Below are positions 15,162 to 17,581 of a stretch of 17,581 bases of DNA, in pieces; the stretch's first letter is position 1, and every line of letters starts with the position of its first letter. The stretch covers positions 1-17,581 of the forward strand of contig BTUV01000063.1 of the NCBI GenBank assembly GCA_045863035.1, in the 5' to 3' direction. The notes under the pieces were generated by a model. It was not told the origin of the DNA, did no database searches, and saw only the letters and a program-made list of their open reading frames with translations. Origin of the DNA: H2-BAC3 sp045863035 (GTDB taxonomy: Bacteria > Bacteroidota > Ignavibacteria > Ignavibacteriales > Ignavibacteriaceae). A program made the position numbers and the translations under genes.

Positions 15162-15385
15162 TGGCAAAGTCACCTAAACTGACAGGAAGGGAAATTATTA
15201 AGGCACTTAAAAAGTCGGGATTTGCTGTTGTAAGAATACGGGGTAGTCATCATTTTTTGCAACATCCAGATGGCAGATGCACTACAGTCCCGGTTCATGC
15301 AAAAGAAGTTATTGGAACCGGATTGCTCCATAAGATATTGGACGATTGTGATTTAACGTTAAATGAGTTCATAAGACAGATTTAA
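15161..15385 (+). CDS. hicA: HicA-family mRNA interferase toxin
   Basis: 74 residues. A HicA/YcfA-like double-stranded RNA-binding fold: GREIIKALKKSGFAVVRIRG, then SHHFLQHPDGR (29-39) with the conserved catalytic His (H30), TTVPVHAKEVIGTGLLHKIL, and the terminal helix. HicA cleaves mRNA and tmRNA until bound by HicB. All conserved positions I can check are present, so the toxin looks active. It lies directly after hicB, between tRNA-derived repeats and a block of AT-rich secreted-protein genes, as expected of a mobile-island toxin-antitoxin module. Confidence 0.92.
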   Translation: MAKSPKLTGREIIKALKKSGFAVVRIRGSHHFLQHPDGRCTTVPVHAKEVIGTGLLHKILDDCDLTLNEFIRQI

Positions 15386-15848
15386 TCCGGGGTATGCTTG
15401 CTGTAGAATTTATTGCGGATATTTAGCGAAAGACTCTCCTTCCTCACAAAATGAGTCTGCCAAGGTTTATTCGGTCTTAACATCTTTTATTCTTACCAAT
15501 CAACCACGTACAAGTAACTTCCTCTATTGAGGGTTCTCTAAAGTCCTTTTTCTCCAATTATCGCACATTAACGAACAGCGTTGAGTGTAGAGAATTTCAA
15601 CATATTTTTAGTCATTCAAAACAACATAGGTGACATAACATAAAAATATTGAAATTAGACAAGAATTTATTTGCGTTTCATTTTTTTTTTTTTAGATTTT
15701 CGCAAGTAGTAGTATGTTTTTGAATGATGACAACGGGAATTATTCGAATTTGTACTATTTTCATCTTCAAAATTAATGGGGTGACCCCCTTTTAAGTTTG
15801 AGCACACTAATAACTGGAATCTAATTTATCATTTTCCCTGGAGTAGCC
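15386..15848. other. Non-coding interval after hicBA
   Basis: 463 bp with no convincing gene on either strand. It holds a run of 13 T near 15680-15692 and a small GGGG-TGA-CCCC hairpin at 15778-15788 followed by TTTT. Short open stretches occur (for example 34 codons on the plus strand ending near 15530) but have no recognisable motif. It is AT-rich like the genes to its right. Confidence 0.5.
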
Positions 15849-16316
15849 ATGAAAATGTTTCTGTTCCTTGTTGCTCTTTTTATTACATGGGATATCATCT
15901 ATTCTCAATCCGATACGATGTATATCGAAACGGGCGGTAATACGATCGCCTATCCTTTGTCCTCAATTGCTCAATTAACTTTTGATGGGTTAACAGGGCT
16001 TGATCCGGAGGATATTAATAAAATGAATGCAATCCTTAACTCTTTCACTCTCCATCAAAACTATCCCAATCCTTTTAACCCCACTACTAAAATCGCTTAT
16101 CACCTTCCATCCCCCGGAAAAGTGTTTATCGGTATATATGATATCAACGGCACTTTAGTCAGGGAAATCCTTTCTTCAGCGCAGGAAGCAGGCGAGCATA
16201 CTGTGTTCTGGGATAGCAAAACCGGTGAGGGTATAAACGCCTCAAGCGGTGTGTACTTCTATCAGGTAAGATTCAATAATTCAATATTAACAAAAAAGAT
16301 GATTTTAATAAAGTAA
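15849..16316 (+). CDS. Mini secreted protein made of signal peptide plus T9SS sorting domain
   Basis: 155 residues from an ATG preceded by GGAG (15840-15843). Residues 1-19 are a signal peptide (MKMFLFLVALFITWDIIYS). Residues 20-48 form a short module (GGNTIAYPLSSIAQLTF). From 66 to the end it is a T9SS type A sorting domain (NYPNPFNPTTKI at 71-82, IYDINGTLVREI at 96-107, ASSGVYFYQV, terminal KKMILIK). There is almost no cargo: sorting domains normally sit at the end of large exported proteins. It could be a small surface protein, a remnant of a larger gene, or a partner of the LamG protein encoded 10 bp downstream. The domain aligns well with that of the 1028-residue propeller protein in this window. 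Confidence 0.88.
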   Translation: MKMFLFLVALFITWDIIYSQSDTMYIETGGNTIAYPLSSIAQLTFDGLTGLDPEDINKMNAILNSFTLHQNYPNPFNPTTKIAYHLPSPGKVFIGIYDINGTLVREILSSAQEAGEHTVFWDSKTGEGINASSGVYFYQVRFNNSILTKKMILIK

Positions 16317-16326
16317 GGTTCTTAAG

Positions 16327-17133
16327 ATGAAATCAATTGTAGTTCTATATTTGATCCTTTTTTCAGTTTCTGTAAATAGTCAGACTTGGATGAAAATACA
16401 AAAAGTAAGCGGGGGGACAGACTCAATAGCTTTATCGGACATTCAGAGAATATATTTTAGTGGCGCTTATAATATCCCTCAGGATTATGTTGCCTATTAT
16501 CCGTTTAATAACAGTTTTAATGATGAGAGTTTAAATAGTTTGCATTTATCTCCAATTGGATCGCCAACTTTTACAACTGACAGATTTAATAATCCTCTTA
16601 AAGCTGGTCAATTTAACGGAAATTCTGATTATTTAAAGCGCGATTCTACTGCACTGTTAAAGCCAGACAACGCTTTCACATTGTGTGCATGGTTTAAAAC
16701 AGAGAGTATTGATGCTGAGTCGGATGTAATTATTTCAACCTTAGCAGTCCCAGATTTAGGTGGTTATCAGGTAACTCTTGCAAGAAGACCAGAATTTGTA
16801 ATAGAAGGTGATGCAAGAACACCGGACACTCAAGCTATTCAGACATCTTATGATACCTCTCGCTTCAATAAGTGGAATTTTGTGGTCTATACCTATTCAG
16901 CAGGAGTGGGTCAAAGATTATATTTAAATGGTATAAGAGTTGCTGAAACTAATGTTGCTGTACAGATTGTATATCAGTCAAATAATCAGTTTTTTATTGG
17001 AACAAATCCTCACGAATACTCTTCTTTGAGGATGTTTAAGGGTCTCATAGATGATATACGTATCTACAATCGTGTACTCTCTGATTCTGAAATAACAGCC
17101 TTATTTTTTGAAGGTGGTTGGTCAGGAAACTAA
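16327..17133 (+). CDS. Secreted LamG/concanavalin-like lectin-fold protein
   Basis: 268 residues with a signal peptide (MKSIVVLYLILFSVSVNS, cleavage before Q19). Residues 23-46 (GGTDSIALSDIQRIYFSG) resemble the short module at 20-48 of the preceding protein. Residues ~53-268 are a LamG-like jelly roll (PF13385 type): YVAYYPFNNSFNDES, then FNGNSDYL at 96-103, FTLCAWFK near 117-124, W183 in NKWNFVVYTY, LYLNGIRV, and the closing GLIDDIRIYNRVLSDSEI near 239-256. Such domains usually bind carbohydrate or act as accessory modules on surface proteins. It has no T9SS sorting domain, although its upstream neighbour is almost only that. It lies 10 bp after the mini-protein gene and is likely co-transcribed. 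One sampled line of this gene is 17/60 G+C, well below the left half of the window, suggesting a different origin. Confidence 0.87.
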   Translation: MKSIVVLYLILFSVSVNSQTWMKIQKVSGGTDSIALSDIQRIYFSGAYNIPQDYVAYYPFNNSFNDESLNSLHLSPIGSPTFTTDRFNNPLKAGQFNGNSDYLKRDSTALLKPDNAFTLCAWFKTESIDAESDVIISTLAVPDLGGYQVTLARRPEFVIEGDARTPDTQAIQTSYDTSRFNKWNFVVYTYSAGVGQRLYLNGIRVAETNVAVQIVYQSNNQFFIGTNPHEYSSLRMFKGLIDDIRIYNRVLSDSEITALFFEGGWSGN

Positions 17134-17263
17134 ATCTGTACTTTTTACGATTTTTGGAAGTGTACTGAGTTAAATATTTAAAAATGCTTTTATCATGAAT
17201 AGTCTTCCGCTTCTGGGTTATGGTTAATTTTTTGGGAGAAATCGAGAATTTTATTTAGTGAAC

Positions 17264-17356
17264 TGGAGTCCCGAGGATCGGGAGTAGCTCGTCGGGCTCA
17301 TATCCCGAAAGCTTTCGGGATGTAGGTTTCCCGAGGCCTCGGGACCCCCGCTACTA
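17264..17356 (+). pseudogene. Near full-length tRNA-fMet copy with three palindromes
   Basis: Matches the tRNA from the start of the D arm (tggag) to the 3' end (gctact for gctacc), missing the acceptor 5' strand. All three loops are occupied: D loop 17269-17283 (TCCCGAGGATCGGGA), variable loop 17303-17320 (TCCCGAAAGCTTTCGGGA), T loop 17329-17344 (TCCCGAGGCCTCGGGA). The stretch 17268-17327 is identical to unit 2 at 14332-14391, 2.9 kb away, which points to recent copying or gene conversion. Confidence 0.85.
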
Positions 17357-17359
17357 ATG

Positions 17360-17388
17360 AAAAAAGCCGCCGTTTGGCGGCTTTTTTT
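17360..17388 (+). terminator. Terminator hairpin after the distal tRNA-fMet copy
   Basis: AAAAAAGCCGCC (17360-17371), GTTT loop, GGCGGCTTTTTT (17376-17387). It corresponds to the true tRNA terminator with one T-A pair replaced by C-G. It is followed, as in the other units, by a gttttaaac-type sequence. Confidence 0.85.
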
Positions 17389-17401
17389 GTTTTAAACCAG
17401 A

Positions 17402-17424
17402 AGCTTGTCGGGCTTATAAACCGT
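17402..17424 (+). pseudogene. Small tRNA-fMet remnant
   Basis: gcttgtcgggcttataaacc resembles gctcgtcgggctcataaccc of the tRNA (D-stem 3' strand through anticodon arm) with three substitutions. It directly follows the terminator of the preceding copy, continuing the unit-terminator-unit pattern. The remaining 17425-17581 holds one short hairpin (17466-17473 with 17483-17490) and no gene that I recognise. Confidence 0.5.
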
Positions 17425-17581
17425 CTCTTGCTGCCCGTTCGGATTAAAGCTATTTTTTCGTAAAAGGATTTGTGGTAAGCAAACAAATCCGGATAGCTGG
17501 GTTTAGTTTTCCCCCATACCCACTCTCGGCAGAAACTTCTATTTCCGTGTGAAAAATCAAAAAAGCGAAGCAGGGGTCGTA

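Noticed and set aside
15778..15792. GGGG-TGA-CCCC hairpin followed by Ts as an insertion-sequence end or terminator
   Set aside because: The stem is only 4 bp, there is no matching inverted end or transposase, and a terminator is not required here.
17466..17490. Hairpin GGATTTGT/ACAAATCC as a terminator or att site
   Set aside because: 8-bp AT-rich stem with no T tract and no repeated partner in the window.

Overview
The window looks like a contig from the Ignavibacteria/Chlorobi side of the Bacteroidota group. The evidence is two type IX secretion (T9SS) type A C-terminal sorting domains carrying the NYPNPFNP signature, a DUF2723 membrane glycosyltransferase-like protein, the typical paired amidohydrolases of that group, and several genes with weak Shine-Dalgarno sites. 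The species assignment is inference, because there is no rRNA or other marker gene. A 100-N scaffold gap lies at 326-425.

Layout. 1-810 has no credible gene. It holds two copies of a ~60-bp hairpin element, a 111-bp tandem repeat interrupted by the gap, and a terminator. 811-5590 (minus) is an overlapping two-gene unit: a GlnE-type glutamine synthetase adenylyltransferase followed by the DUF2723 protein. 5747-9290 (plus) encodes a small lipoprotein and a 1028-residue secreted beta-propeller (Asp-box/BNR) protein with a T9SS sorting domain. 9291-9795 contains a strong terminator and, on the minus strand, a decayed antitoxin-like gene with one frameshift and one nonsense codon. 9796-14078 (minus) is a translationally coupled pair of exported amidohydrolases. 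Only one of their three amidohydrolase domains keeps the metal ligands.

14188-14830 is the most unusual part. One intact initiator tRNA-fMet(CAT) at 14422-14497 sits in an array of broken copies of itself. Two near-identical 101-bp units (5' part of the tRNA plus leader) precede it, and three 3'-half copies follow, the first two with their own terminator hairpins. In the broken copies, short palindromes of the form TCCCGA...TCGGGA occupy the D loop, the variable loop and the T loop. A further, nearly full-length copy carrying all three palindromes lies 2.8 kb away at 17264-17356, and a last remnant lies near 17402.

Between these tRNA-derived repeats (14949-17133) is a visibly more AT-rich accessory segment: a HicBA toxin-antitoxin pair, a 155-residue protein that is little more than a signal peptide plus a T9SS sorting domain, and a secreted LamG-like protein without a sorting domain. 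The layout fits material accumulated at a tRNA-fMet locus, but no integrase or transposase is visible. The best candidate for an undescribed phenomenon is the set of palindromes placed inside the tRNA loops, together with the symmetric changes seen in their arms.
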